Assembly (NCBI GenBank): GCA_003526375.1
Contig: DPDG01000011.1
Span: forward strand, 1-33,704
Direction: 5' to 3'
Length of the DNA stretch: 33,704 bases
From: Lentisphaeria bacterium
GTDB lineage: Bacteria; Verrucomicrobiota; Lentisphaeria; Victivallales; UBA1829
The notes under the pieces were generated by a model, which was not told where the DNA came from, did not search any database, and worked only from the letters and a program-made list of their open reading frames with translations. The translations under genes and the position numbers were made by a program. Positions 15,675 through 24,442 of the stretch are shown piece after piece (the first letter of the stretch is position 1; each line of letters opens with the position of its first letter).

Positions 15675-16276
15675 TTCTGTCCTCCGAAGTTCATGGTATT
15701 GCGGTCGTTGAGACGCTGTTCCAGCAATTCGATGTATTTCTGCATTTTCTTGATTCCGTTCAGCAGACTGACCGTGTTTTCATTCTGTTTTTTGAGTTCC
15801 TTTTTCAGCAGCAGATTCTCCTCTGCCAATGCCTGATGCCTGCTGGTGATTTCCGACATGTTCCTCTGAACCGTATCAAGCCCATGTTTGACCTCCCGCG
15901 TTTCGGAAAGTGAACGGTTCATCTGACCAAGCATCGAATCCGCATACTGTTCCTGCAATTTCCGCCTGGCGAAACTCTCCGGATTGGCGTCATGCTGCGG
16001 AATCAGATTCCACTTCGGAGCAGTCTCAATCCGGTAGATCGTTCCGGCTTCGCGCATGGTGCCGGAACCGGGATCGACCAGGCGGCCGACCGAATACATT
16101 TTCACCGAGGCATTGGTCAGATACTTTTCCTGCGAATCTCCGGGAATTTCCTGCCCCGCCATATAGAGCGGCACGGAGGTGTATTCCTTCGGTTCGGGCG
16201 TTTCCGGTTTCGACTGGCAGCCGACCAGAGCGGCAGCGGAAAGTCCGGCGAGAAGTGCGATCATGTTCTGTTTCAT
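15671..16276 (-). CDS. Outer-membrane lipoprotein, VirB7-like by position
   Basis: This 201-residue protein has a lipoprotein signal peptide ending in ALVGC; the lipidated cysteine would be Cys20. The middle (residues about 35-110) looks beta-rich, and residues about 130-195 form a coiled coil with regular Leu spacing. In T4SS core complexes a short lipoprotein (VirB7, TraV) anchors VirB9 to the outer membrane. This one lies directly after VirB10 in the same operon, 1 nt apart, and so is the best candidate here. It is much longer than Agrobacterium VirB7 (about 55 residues), closer to TraV-sized lipoproteins. There is a second lipoprotein gene at 23963-24421, so which acts as VirB7 is uncertain. 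Confidence 0.75.
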   Translation of the reverse strand: MKQNMIALLAGLSAAALVGCQSKPETPEPKEYTSVPLYMAGQEIPGDSQEKYLTNASVKMYSVGRLVDPGSGTMREAGTIYRIETAPKWNLIPQHDANPESFARRKLQEQYADSMLGQMNRSLSETREVKHGLDTVQRNMSEITSRHQALAEENLLLKKELKKQNENTVSLLNGIKKMQKYIELLEQRLNDRNTMNFGGQK

Positions 16277-16277
16277 T

Positions 16278-17588
16278 TCAACGTATCCCTTTCAATTCTT
16301 TTTGAAGTGATTTCGGAAAAACTCCGCCGAGCGCGTCGTGAAGCTGTGAAGCGCGTTCAACCGAAGCGTCGGCGGCGGAGCTGTTTTTCTGTTCCCGGGC
16401 GAGTTTGACCTGTTCGAGATTGTTCAACACTGTGTCCGCGATCGCGGCCTTTTCCACATCCGTCACCTGTTCAATGTAGAGGTAAAACTCCGTTCCGGCT
16501 GGCACGCGGATGTAATACGACTCTTTCGAGATTTTGTCCGTGATGTTTTCCAGCGCGACGTTGGAAAGAGTCTCGAACGCTTTGGCAAGCGCATTCTTCG
16601 TGGAGCCGTCGTTTTCGGTAACAATGGTTGAACCGTTGTCAAAGGTCTTGGTCGTTTCAAAACCTTCTGAAAGTCCGCGGGCGAACGCCATCGTGTATTG
16701 GAGCATCTCGTTCAGATTCGCGTTGCCCATCACGCGACCGGGAATCCCCGCCGCCATATCGGTAATGGTGGCTTTGCTCTTGTCGCCTGCCTGATTCGAT
16801 TTTTCCAGCACCCGCCCCTGAAGCTGGAGTTCCATGCCGACCTGACCGGAGGTGATCTGCCAGACCAATATGAAATTGCCGTCGCTCATCATCCGGTTGC
16901 GGACGCATGAGCCCATCTTGCCGTGAACTTCCGTTCCGGCGGGAATGATCAGCTTGCGCTCTCCCTGCGCATTGGTCCACCAGAGATCCTTGATGACAAT
17001 GGCGATCAGCGGAGTGCCATCGACGTTGGACTCCAGAGTATTCACGAGCTTGCAGTCCAGCAGCCGCCCGAATGGAGCATAGCGGGAAGAGAGGAACGTA
17101 TCGTCTTTTGCCTCGGCGGTTCCCTGCGCGGCGCTGAGAACGAAAATCCGCGATTGAAAGCTGTTGCCGCGTGCATTTGCCTGCGAATCCTTTTTGATGC
17201 CGAGCATTGAGGCCAGATCCCGCTCACGCGGTATCCGTTCGCTGCGTTCCGCAAGTTTTTGACGGGCGCTTTCTCTTGCAGTGTTTCCGCCGCCTTTCGG
17301 CAAGGCAGGTTTGGAGGAACGGCTGTCGCCGATGACCGGAGGCGGCGTTTCAGCCGCAGCTCCGGAATCCGAATCCCGCTCCAGTTTGAAACGGGGAATA
17401 TCACTGCCGATGTCCAGCGGTGCCTTTTCTTCCTGCCGGAGCTCCGTTTCCTGAACGATGGAATTCGGATCTTCGTTCCGGTTCAGCATCGGAACCAGAA
17501 TCAGAGCGCCGGTTATCAGCAGTGTGCCGAACATCACGATTTTCGATGTCGGCGATTTGATGATGTTGACGAGTTCAGTGCCGGTCAT
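16278..17588 (-). CDS. virB10: VirB10/TrbI-like T4SS core protein
   Basis: This 436-residue protein is close to family length. Residues 17-35 form the single inner-membrane helix, with a short cytoplasmic N-terminus. A Pro/Ser-rich flexible periplasmic stretch follows (about 55-130), then the TrbI beta-barrel domain from about 165. Recognisable family pieces are APFGRLLDCKLVNTLES, the AIVIKDLWW strand and LIIPAGTEVHGKM, where the family has a conserved Pro-x-Gly. The long amphipathic segment at about 270-345 probably includes the antenna that crosses the outer membrane. VirB10 spans both membranes and senses ATP use by the coupling protein. GGAGG precedes the ATG; 2 nt separate it from the VirB9-like gene. 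Confidence 0.92.
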   Translation of the reverse strand: MTGTELVNIIKSPTSKIVMFGTLLITGALILVPMLNRNEDPNSIVQETELRQEEKAPLDIGSDIPRFKLERDSDSGAAAETPPPVIGDSRSSKPALPKGGGNTARESARQKLAERSERIPRERDLASMLGIKKDSQANARGNSFQSRIFVLSAAQGTAEAKDDTFLSSRYAPFGRLLDCKLVNTLESNVDGTPLIAIVIKDLWWTNAQGERKLIIPAGTEVHGKMGSCVRNRMMSDGNFILVWQITSGQVGMELQLQGRVLEKSNQAGDKSKATITDMAAGIPGRVMGNANLNEMLQYTMAFARGLSEGFETTKTFDNGSTIVTENDGSTKNALAKAFETLSNVALENITDKISKESYYIRVPAGTEFYLYIEQVTDVEKAAIADTVLNNLEQVKLAREQKNSSAADASVERASQLHDALGGVFPKSLQKELKGIR

Positions 17589-17590
17589 GG

Positions 17591-19006
17591 TTATTTCCCT
17601 CCGTTGCCGTCAGACGGCTTCCATCTGCGGACAGTATCTTCCGTTCGCTGCTGAACTGTCCGGATGTTTTCCTGTGTCTGCTTCCGCATGGACTCAAGGG
17701 CAGAAACCGTGGCATCCTGCGCTTCCTGAACCGATTTTTCCTGTATTTCCCGTTCAAGACCGGCTTTCTGAGCTTTTCGCTTTTCGATCTCTTTGTCGAG
17801 TTCTTTACGAACCTGATCAGCGGCCTTGATCTCCGCTTTCAGACGCTGGTCGGCTGTCTCAAGCATCTGCTTTGCCTTTTCTCTGGCATCTTCTTCAAGC
17901 TGAACGGCATTCTGGAGTTTTTGTGTCGTCTCCTCCTTTTTCGCCTCCAGCTCTCGCTGAACTTCAGCAAAGGAGCGTTCCATTTCCGCTTTCAGGCGGG
18001 CGAACTCCTCCTGCTGCTGTTTCAGCTCCTTCATCAGCTGTTCCGCAGTCTGAATCTTTTTCTCGGCCTCTTCCGCCTTTTCTGCCTCAATACGTTCCTT
18101 TTCCTTGAGTTCATTTTTGACCGATTGAATATTTTCAAGGTGCATTTCCTGTGTGGTCAGGGCAATCAGCCAGTCGTTGTCGGCCTTGAGGTTGTTGCGG
18201 CCGCCGCGCGGAGTGGAGGTAATGCCGAACCAGGCATATGTTTCCGATTTCGGCGGTATAATCCCGGACGCATCGGAAGCGCTCATATAATAGACGCCGT
18301 CCCCCGCATGAGCGGAAAAGGAGTGCTTGTCATATTTGATCTCATTCTCCGTCAGATTGGCCAGACGCAACTTGAAAATGACCGTATCCTCTTCCTCGAA
18401 CCGGACCGCCTCATCAAGATGAATGTCATATTTTCCGCAGCGGTAACGGTTTCTGAAAAGCACCCGCTCCACGCCTGCGAGTGAATCCGGATAAGTCTCT
18501 TTCAATACGTCATATTTTTTCGCCATGTCGATCAGGGAAACCAGCCTTGCGGGAGTCACTTTCGGCGTGCTGGAAACGACATTTTCCGTAAAATTCCGCC
18601 TGCCGGAACTTTTGCCGAACACCACCGAAGCATACGCTTCCTTGTCCGACTGGATCAGATAAAGAATGTAAAGCCGGCGGTTGTAAGTGACGGTCAGCGT
18701 CGTGGAAACGCCCGGTTTCAACGCGGAAACGTTGAAATAATAGGAACCGGGCTGCGCCGCGATCTGAAAATCGGTTCCCTTGCCGTCAACGCTGATATTC
18801 TTCCCGGCGATTTCCGAAATTCTGGACGGAAACTGAATTGTGGTCACGCCATCGTTCATCTTGACGCAGATACGATAAATTTCTCCCTGCATCAACCGGT
18901 ATTCGATATATTGATTTTGCAGCCGGACTTCTTCCGGCGTCGGTTCATTCGCCATCACGGCAATGGCGGTAAAAAATGAGAGAGCGAGTGATGATAACAG
19001 TTTCAT
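17591..19006 (-). CDS. virB9: VirB9/TraK-like core protein with a long C-terminal coiled coil
   Basis: This 471-residue secreted protein has a signal peptide at residues 1-19. Residues about 35-135 match the N-terminal beta-sandwich typical of VirB9/TrbG/TraK: a GEIYRICVKMNDG strand, TIQFPSRISEIAG, then LTVTYNRRLYILYL. A second beta domain follows up to about 290. VirB9 normally ends near 290; here about 165 residues of highly charged coiled coil are added (about 295-460, rich in Glu, Lys and Gln). The gene overlaps the VirB8-like gene by 4 nt and is followed by VirB10, as in virB operons. The protein should form the outer-membrane core ring. The coiled-coil extension is unusual. Family call is good but not certain, because the N-terminal match is judged by eye. 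Confidence 0.78.
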   Translation of the reverse strand: MKLLSSLALSFFTAIAVMANEPTPEEVRLQNQYIEYRLMQGEIYRICVKMNDGVTTIQFPSRISEIAGKNISVDGKGTDFQIAAQPGSYYFNVSALKPGVSTTLTVTYNRRLYILYLIQSDKEAYASVVFGKSSGRRNFTENVVSSTPKVTPARLVSLIDMAKKYDVLKETYPDSLAGVERVLFRNRYRCGKYDIHLDEAVRFEEEDTVIFKLRLANLTENEIKYDKHSFSAHAGDGVYYMSASDASGIIPPKSETYAWFGITSTPRGGRNNLKADNDWLIALTTQEMHLENIQSVKNELKEKERIEAEKAEEAEKKIQTAEQLMKELKQQQEEFARLKAEMERSFAEVQRELEAKKEETTQKLQNAVQLEEDAREKAKQMLETADQRLKAEIKAADQVRKELDKEIEKRKAQKAGLEREIQEKSVQEAQDATVSALESMRKQTQENIRTVQQRTEDTVRRWKPSDGNGGK

Positions 19007-19593
19007 TTCTGAGGTTCCTTATTTTCCAGTTGTGAATATTTCATGTTGGTGATGATGAACGGATAGCGGCTGCCGTTGGCGGTATCGTAGTTGACCTGAA
19101 GTTCCAGATTCAGCTCAAACTCCAATGTAAAAGTCCGCTGCTCGTTGTGCGACGTGACATAGTAGCGGATCAACTGTCCGCTTACCCGCGCAAACGATCT
19201 GCGGCGGTCCGCCCGCAGAATCCGGATGTTCAGCACCTCCGGCTTCTGGTGCATTTTATATTGTTTGAACTGTGCCGCTTCCGCCGCGAACTGCTTCTGC
19301 GCTTCCTGTCCGGCTGTTCCGACGAACATCGCATCCAGCAGTTCCCGATTGTCGAAGCCGTTCGGATTGCGCATCAGAAAAGCGAAAACCGCCTGTTTGA
19401 CCTGATACTCGTAGAGTTGACGGAGCTGCTGATCGGAGGTATACTCCGTGATGTGATAACTGTTCGCCCGATCCATCAGAATCAGACGGTTGTTGTCCCG
19501 CCACTGATACATCAGCAGCGGTGTCAGCAGCGAGAGCGGCACATAGATCACAAACGCTTTTTTCAAGATTTCATGGATGCCTTTGTAAGTCAT
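19003..19593 (-). CDS. VirB8/TraE-like inner-membrane protein, copy 2
   Basis: This 196-residue protein has a short cytoplasmic N-terminus, one hydrophobic helix at about 12-30, and a periplasmic domain of about 160 residues. The domain has the pattern of the VirB8/TraE fold: helical first half, then curved beta strands (VLNIRILRADRRRSFARVSG, RYYVTSHNEQRTFTLEFELN). VirB8 forms an assembly platform contacting VirB9 and VirB10. It overlaps both the preceding VirB8-like gene and the following VirB9-like gene by 4 nt. Its length and topology match its upstream neighbour, although sequence identity is low. Confidence 0.75.
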   Translation of the reverse strand: MTYKGIHEILKKAFVIYVPLSLLTPLLMYQWRDNNRLILMDRANSYHITEYTSDQQLRQLYEYQVKQAVFAFLMRNPNGFDNRELLDAMFVGTAGQEAQKQFAAEAAQFKQYKMHQKPEVLNIRILRADRRRSFARVSGQLIRYYVTSHNEQRTFTLEFELNLELQVNYDTANGSRYPFIITNMKYSQLENKEPQK

Positions 19594-20222
19594 TTCGCAC
19601 CATCCTCTCCGGTTGTTTTATTGTCGAAAATGGATTTCTCCTCATAGGTCATGCGCAGAACCCGCAATGGAAACGCTTTCTCATCCGGCGAACGGACCAG
19701 CCGCAGTCCGAGCGTGAATTTCAACTTCTGCGAATACGGGATTTTCATGTAGACGCCCGTCCGGTGAAGCGTCCCGTAAACGAATGCGAGGCATTGTCCC
19801 GGCGCATCGCTCAACGGCAGCAGTTCCACTTTCCGGATTTCCGGAAGCTGCCGGATCTTCTGTTCCGTGAATTCGTCTTTGCTTTTCCGGATGATGTCAC
19901 TTAACGACTTCTGCGCGGAACGTCCGAACAGGGCTTCGCAAAGCTGCCGGTGATCGTGTTCAAAACTCCGGTCGAGAAACGCAAACGCACAGCGCCGGGC
20001 GATATTCTCCGCCGTCTCTTTGCAGAGCACGTTTTCACTGCTTCCGCGATAGATGCTTCCCGCCTCATCCACCACGATGACGCGATCCGGCATCCGCATA
20101 TATTCACGACCATAGTAAATGCCGACGATCAGGCAGACCGCCGTCGCGATATGCAGCAGACTCCAGCGAATCACGCTGCGCTGTTCCCGGAGGACCTGTT
20201 TGGCTGGAGAATCATGTTTCAT
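19590..20222 (-). CDS. VirB8/TraE-like inner-membrane protein, copy 1
   Basis: This 210-residue protein has one membrane helix at about residues 20-37 and a periplasmic domain with the same helical-then-beta plan as the next gene (KVELLPLSDAPGQCLAFVYG, KLKFTLGLRLVRSPDEKAFP, then VLRMTYEE). The closing beta segment LRVLRMTYEE parallels FIITNMKYSQ in copy 2, which supports the pair being paralogues. GGAGG lies 11 nt before the ATG. It is the first gene after the ankyrin gene, 6 nt downstream. VirB8 assignment rests on topology, domain plan and position before VirB9/VirB10. Confidence 0.7.
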   Translation of the reverse strand: MKHDSPAKQVLREQRSVIRWSLLHIATAVCLIVGIYYGREYMRMPDRVIVVDEAGSIYRGSSENVLCKETAENIARRCAFAFLDRSFEHDHRQLCEALFGRSAQKSLSDIIRKSKDEFTEQKIRQLPEIRKVELLPLSDAPGQCLAFVYGTLHRTGVYMKIPYSQKLKFTLGLRLVRSPDEKAFPLRVLRMTYEEKSIFDNKTTGEDGAK

Positions 20223-20228
20223 ACAAAT

Positions 20229-21395
20229 TCACTCCTCCCACCCGCCGTATTGGAAGCCGTTGGCAGAGCGGGAGCTGACGGCTTTGCGCTCATCGGCAGG
20301 GATATGGGAAAGCATTTCTATCATCTGATCAACGGTCAACAAATTCAGTTTGGATGGTTTAAGCCCCGTAAAAAGGCCGCATCGGAAAAGATCGCAGAAT
20401 TGAATTGTGATGAAATCCGCTATTTCGGGTTCCTGCCGCAATGATTCCGCAAGATCAGCCGGATCTGCCCCGGCTTTCAACAGCAGAGGCGCCAAAAGAA
20501 TTTTTTCCGGGAAACTGCACCGGTCATCCATATGCAGGCAGGTATGACCATGTTCATCTCTGATCGTAGCATCCGCACCGAAATCCAGCAGAATCCTCCC
20601 CATGAAAGCCGAATGGGTATGAAACAAGGCCGTGGAACCGTCGGGGAGCCTGAAATTCAGATCGGCTCCATGTTGAACCAGCAGCTCAACCTGTCGTCTC
20701 GTGCCGGCGGCGAATAAAGGTGTAAAACCGTATTCATTGGGTGCATTAGGATCAGCGCCGGCCTCCAGAAATGTCTGGAAAATCTCATCACTGGTAACAA
20801 ACATCGTGGCAAAGGGCGTCTCCTGCCTGTCATTTTTTGCGTGAATATCCGCTCCATGAATCGACAATGATTTGATTGCCCCAGGGGCTTGTGGTTCGTG
20901 CAGCGGCGTATTTCCCTCCCGGTCCCTGATTCGGGGATCTGCTCCATGCTGCAGCAAAAACTCGACAATCTGTTCCGTTCCCAAATGCAGCGGCGCCACT
21001 CCGCTATTGTCCTGCGCATTGGGATTCGCGCCATATTGGAGTAACAGCTCCGCAATTTTGACATTCTTCGTCATGAACAACGGAGTCCGGCCGAATCTGT
21101 CCGTCGCATTGACATTTGCTCCGGACAGCAGAAACAATTCCGCCATTTCCGGTTCTGTTACTGCAAAAAGAGGCGTGCATTCATTTTCATCCCGATTTTC
21201 AAGATTCGCCCCGGCTTTTATCAGACCGCGTGCGACTTCGGCATTTTGAATGTGGTAGAGCAAGTTTTGCCCGTATTCGTCCCGAATATTGGGATTGGCT
21301 CCTGCCATAATCAGTTGTCTGACAAGCATCCAATCATGATGCCGATACTTGACGCCTTCAAAAAGTTCTCTGTCAATTCTTCTCATTTCTTTCAT
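20229..21395 (-). CDS. Ankyrin-repeat protein inside the T4SS operon
   Basis: This 388-residue protein consists almost entirely of ankyrin repeats. About ten units of 30-33 residues can be counted from the recurring GA(N/D)xx turn (GANPN, GANLE, GANVN, GANPN, GADPR, GADIH, GADPN, GADLN, GADAT, GADPA) and the TPLF/TPLH helix starts. No signal peptide or membrane segment is present, so it is cytoplasmic or a secreted substrate without a Sec signal. About the last 70 residues are non-repeat. An AAAGGA site about 9 nt upstream supports the start. It lies between VirB6 and the VirB8 pair. Ankyrin proteins mediate protein binding and are known T4SS effectors in Legionella, Coxiella and Anaplasma, but an assembly or immunity role is equally possible here. 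Confidence 0.9.
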   Translation of the reverse strand: MKEMRRIDRELFEGVKYRHHDWMLVRQLIMAGANPNIRDEYGQNLLYHIQNAEVARGLIKAGANLENRDENECTPLFAVTEPEMAELFLLSGANVNATDRFGRTPLFMTKNVKIAELLLQYGANPNAQDNSGVAPLHLGTEQIVEFLLQHGADPRIRDREGNTPLHEPQAPGAIKSLSIHGADIHAKNDRQETPFATMFVTSDEIFQTFLEAGADPNAPNEYGFTPLFAAGTRRQVELLVQHGADLNFRLPDGSTALFHTHSAFMGRILLDFGADATIRDEHGHTCLHMDDRCSFPEKILLAPLLLKAGADPADLAESLRQEPEIADFITIQFCDLFRCGLFTGLKPSKLNLLTVDQMIEMLSHIPADERKAVSSRSANGFQYGGWEE

Positions 21396-21529
21396 TCTGT
21401 TTCGTCCTTTCCACTTAAAATCCCGGATGAAAAAGTTCTGGTTATTGGGGTGTGTATTGGGGAACCTTTCTGCCCGGAACCGTAGTTGGTTTGTGGTTGA
21501 TTATTTTCTTGTTTTCGATGCAGCACTCC

Positions 21530-22666
21530 TTACTTTCCCGGCGATGCGTTGGCGGCATCGTCGATTTCCTGCGCGGCTTTGTTCAGCCCTTTGGCCGCAT
21601 TGGCGCTTCCGCTCTGCGTTGCCTTTGCTGCGCTTTTGGCGGCATTGGCGGCTCCGGTGGCGGCAGAACTTCCTCCCGTTACAGCTCCGGCGGCAGGCGC
21701 GGCAGTCCCTGCCGTGGCAAGCATGCTTCCGCCGACAACAGCGGCATTGAATGCTTTTCCGATTGCCGCCGCCATCAGGCCGACCGGTGAACCGGGACTT
21801 CCGGTACGGAACAACTTCATGTAGAGAAACGGCAGAACCACATACACGACTCCGGCGATCAGCGCATAGGCGATGCCGAATCCGATGTAGCCGAGAACCG
21901 TACCGACCGGAGCGGACAACGCCTGACCGCTTCTGGCAAGCGTCCAAAACATGCCGTTGCTGCCGAGTCCAAGCACATTCCACATGTGTTCCGCCAACCA
22001 GATATTGCACAAATCGCCAAACAGGAAGCAGAGCGGCATCAGGGCGATACCGACCGTCGTCACAATGAAGTTGACGCCGATGTGTTTCGTTTCCGGGATC
22101 AGCATCGCCGCAAAGAATATCGGCGTCAGGCAGAGAGCCCCGTTATAAAGACACTTGAAGATGAAATACACGACGTCCCGGATGGTCTTGCCGAGAAAAA
22201 TGCCGTTGACGTAGAAAATATTGCACATCGCCGCCTGAACCGCATGCAGCATGCTTTCCGGGAAATGGGCGATTTTCTGCGCCAGACTTTGTTTTTCGGA
22301 TGGATCTTTGCCGGCATTCGGCTTCTGTTCCGTCAGCCAGCAGAACATATTTTCCATCGTCGTGGACGTTCCCTGCGAGTAGGAATACGTGGCATTCTGC
22401 ACCGCGTCGCAAATCTTCGGAAAGGAAAAGATCATGACCAGCACCACCAGCAGCGAACCGATGAACCGGACTCCGATATGCTCCCCGAACTGCGTGTAAT
22501 TCCGCACAATCGCCAGCAGGAAAATGCACAGCGATACGGTCAGCGCAAAGTAATGAATGCTCGACATCGCCGTTGCGATCAATTGCTGGACATTCGCGGA
22601 CGAGGTCAGATTGACCGCCGTATTCCCGATCCGGATACTGGTATTGACTGTTGTTGCAAGTATCAT
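21530..22666 (-). CDS. virB6: VirB6/TrbL-like polytopic inner-membrane protein
   Basis: This 378-residue protein starts at the ATG at 22666, which overlaps the VirB5-like stop as TGATG; a start 45 nt earlier lies inside the neighbour. Six or so hydrophobic segments are seen: about 35-60, 70-85, 150-175 (weak), 180-200, 205-230 and 255-285. A Gly/Ala/Ser-rich, low-complexity tail of about 85 residues follows, typical of VirB6/TrbL proteins. VirB6 builds part of the inner-membrane channel. A short periplasmic loop with two cysteines may lie near residues 110-160. Position after VirB5 supports the call. Confidence 0.85.
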   Translation of the reverse strand: MILATTVNTSIRIGNTAVNLTSSANVQQLIATAMSSIHYFALTVSLCIFLLAIVRNYTQFGEHIGVRFIGSLLVVLVMIFSFPKICDAVQNATYSYSQGTSTTMENMFCWLTEQKPNAGKDPSEKQSLAQKIAHFPESMLHAVQAAMCNIFYVNGIFLGKTIRDVVYFIFKCLYNGALCLTPIFFAAMLIPETKHIGVNFIVTTVGIALMPLCFLFGDLCNIWLAEHMWNVLGLGSNGMFWTLARSGQALSAPVGTVLGYIGFGIAYALIAGVVYVVLPFLYMKLFRTGSPGSPVGLMAAAIGKAFNAAVVGGSMLATAGTAAPAAGAVTGGSSAATGAANAAKSAAKATQSGSANAAKGLNKAAQEIDDAANASPGK

Positions 22667-23559
22667 CAGAACACCCGGCAGTTGTCGAAAACACTGTTGA
22701 TACGGTCCCACGAATTTTTCTGATTCGTGTAACTGCTTCCGCGCTCAATCGCCTCTTTTTCCAGCAGATCGTATGCGGCGGCTTCCTGCGCCTGATTCAT
22801 CTCATCCTGACCGTGGATTTCCAACTGCTTGGCAACGGTCCGGTTGATGGAGGAGATGTTCGTATTCATGCGCGCCAACTCCTCCGCGATGAATACGGAC
22901 ACCTGTTCATTCGCATGGGCGATCTGCATCAGGTCGGCAGTCCCGGAACTGACTTTGGATTCCAGCACCTGATCTTTCGTGCGAAGTTTCGTCAGCATGG
23001 TCTGCGAAATTTCGTCGCTTTTATCAGCAAGTTTTTCCGATGCCTGCGCATAGTTCTGCATCTCAATCCCCCGGTCGGCGGATTGTTTCAGGACATCATT
23101 GCCGATGATCCGTTCGGCCTGCTGAAGCAAAGTCGAATTGTAATTCCGGTTGGTCGAGGTCGCCGTCTGCCGCAGAATCGTATTCAGCAGCAGGAACATC
23201 TGCTGCAAATTTTTGACATCGGAAAAACCGCAGGAGAGAAACGTTTTCAGATTCCGGGCATTGCCGACATTCGTGTCGATCCAGTCATACATCCGGACCG
23301 CCTGCTTGTAGATTTTGACACACTCCTCATACTGCTTGACGCATTCCTCGTAAATTTTGACCTGTTCGGCAAAATCCTCTTTTCCCTGCTGAATCAGAGT
23401 GGACATATTCGCTTTCTGAACCGTCTGAAAGGCGCTGTCCATCGTCTTCTGCAGTGTCGCCAGCAGATTGTTTGTCGCGTCGAACACCGGATACGCGGCA
23501 AAACTGCTGAGCGGAAATGCCAATAACCCGATTAAAATGAATGTTGCTGTCTTTTTCAT
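22666..23559 (-). CDS. virB5: VirB5/TrbJ-like secreted helical protein
   Basis: This 297-residue protein has a clear signal peptide (residues 1-22, cleavage after SFA-A) followed by YPVFDATNN, the usual TrbJ/VirB5 start of the mature protein. The rest is almost wholly alpha-helical with many Gln, Glu and Lys residues, and contains a nearly repeated heptad pair (EECVKQYEECVKIYKQ). VirB5 is a minor pilus-tip protein or periplasmic assembly factor. GGAGG lies 6 nt before the ATG, and the gene overlaps the preceding gene by 4 nt and VirB6 by 1 nt. Cysteines at several positions are unusual for a pilus-tip protein and could form a disulfide. Confidence 0.8.
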   Translation of the reverse strand: MKKTATFILIGLLAFPLSSFAAYPVFDATNNLLATLQKTMDSAFQTVQKANMSTLIQQGKEDFAEQVKIYEECVKQYEECVKIYKQAVRMYDWIDTNVGNARNLKTFLSCGFSDVKNLQQMFLLLNTILRQTATSTNRNYNSTLLQQAERIIGNDVLKQSADRGIEMQNYAQASEKLADKSDEISQTMLTKLRTKDQVLESKVSSGTADLMQIAHANEQVSVFIAEELARMNTNISSINRTVAKQLEIHGQDEMNQAQEAAAYDLLEKEAIERGSSYTNQKNSWDRINSVFDNCRVF

Positions 23560-23960
23560 GAAATACCTCCGTCAATCGAATGCCCGATTTGTCTTGTGGC
23601 ATCTTCAAGCCCGCGTCCTATTGCACGGGCGATGCCGTGTTCGGCCCTCCTGCGCTGCTCTTCATTCAGTTCCCGTTCGAGGATACCGAGCCGTTCCCGC
23701 GGGAGCGAGGCAAGAAGTTGATCCGCCTCACCGGCCGTAAGATTTTTCCACTTCGCATGATCGCAGGCAAAGGGATTCGGATGAAGCCATTCCCTCTGTA
23801 CAGCAAGCCGGAGCAGTCCCCGCTGCCGGGTTGTCGCCGGCGCATTCGACGGGATTTGTATTTGGGCTTGAGTGTTTTCCTTTTCTTCTTTTTGCTCATG
23901 GGATTCCTGATTCCGTTTAGTTTGTTCCTGTTGCACTTGAGGTTGTTTTTTCCTGCTCAT
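23556..23960 (-). CDS. Small basic protein carrying the recurring T4SS-operon module
   Basis: This protein has 134 residues, starting at the ATG at 23960 with GGAGG 5 nt upstream; the GTG two codons earlier is less likely. The first 40 residues are Gln/Glu/Lys-rich and disordered. Residues about 38-88 hold the best-preserved copy of the recurring module: ATTRQRGLLRLAVQ, the Trp of HAKWKNLT and GEADQLLASL. The same region of the 838-residue protein reads ATTKQRGLLTLLVR and MTVDQASKRI. The tail is helical and basic-amphipathic. No signal is present, although its neighbours are exported, so the protein is cytoplasmic. Function unknown. Confidence 0.7.
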   Translation of the reverse strand: MSRKKQPQVQQEQTKRNQESHEQKEEKENTQAQIQIPSNAPATTRQRGLLRLAVQREWLHPNPFACDHAKWKNLTAGEADQLLASLPRERLGILERELNEEQRRRAEHGIARAIGRGLEDATRQIGHSIDGGIS

Positions 23961-23962
23961 AT

Positions 23963-24421
23963 TCACCTCCGATCCATAACGACCGGAAGCATGACGGAAC
24001 CGGGCGTCCGGTTTGCTCCATCCACCGGATAGTCGGCAGGGATCTGATAGTAGATCACCTGCGAATCCGGCTGATTTTTCGCCTCATGCAGTCCCTGGAT
24101 ATTCCAGTAGAGCGATTTGGTCGCATTGGACTGCCCAAGCTCATAACCGGTGCGGAACTCGTCTTTCTTCTCCTGATCAACGCCCTTTGTGATGAAAAGC
24201 CCGGCCAGCCAGCCGATCAACCCGCCTCCGGCAGTCGCAGCAAGGCGCGTGCCGTCGGACTCGTCTTTTGCCGCGAACGCGCCGAGACTGGCTCCGCCGA
24301 TGGCAAGCCCCGGCGCCACCAGTTCCGAGGTCGCCATATTGCCGACGGTGCTGCATCCGGTCGCTCCGACAACGATTCCCGCTGTCAGAACCGCAGAAAG
24401 GATTCTTCTGTGCTGTTTCAT
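23963..24421 (-). CDS. Glycine-zipper lipoprotein
   Basis: This 152-residue protein has a lipoprotein signal peptide with lipobox GATGC, giving a lipidated Cys23. Residues about 35-78 form a Gly/Ala-rich hydrophobic segment of the glycine-zipper type (IGGASLGAFAAK, then GGGLIGWLAGLFIT), which could insert into or span a membrane. A soluble polar domain of about 70 residues follows. AGGAGG lies 5-6 nt before the ATG. It sits between the coiled-coil protein and the module protein. It may anchor the coiled-coil surface protein or be the second lipoprotein of the core complex; both are inferences from position. Confidence 0.75.
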   Translation of the reverse strand: MKQHRRILSAVLTAGIVVGATGCSTVGNMATSELVAPGLAIGGASLGAFAAKDESDGTRLAATAGGGLIGWLAGLFITKGVDQEKKDEFRTGYELGQSNATKSLYWNIQGLHEAKNQPDSQVIYYQIPADYPVDGANRTPGSVMLPVVMDRR

Positions 24422-24442
24422 ATAAAACCTCCTGATATTGAG

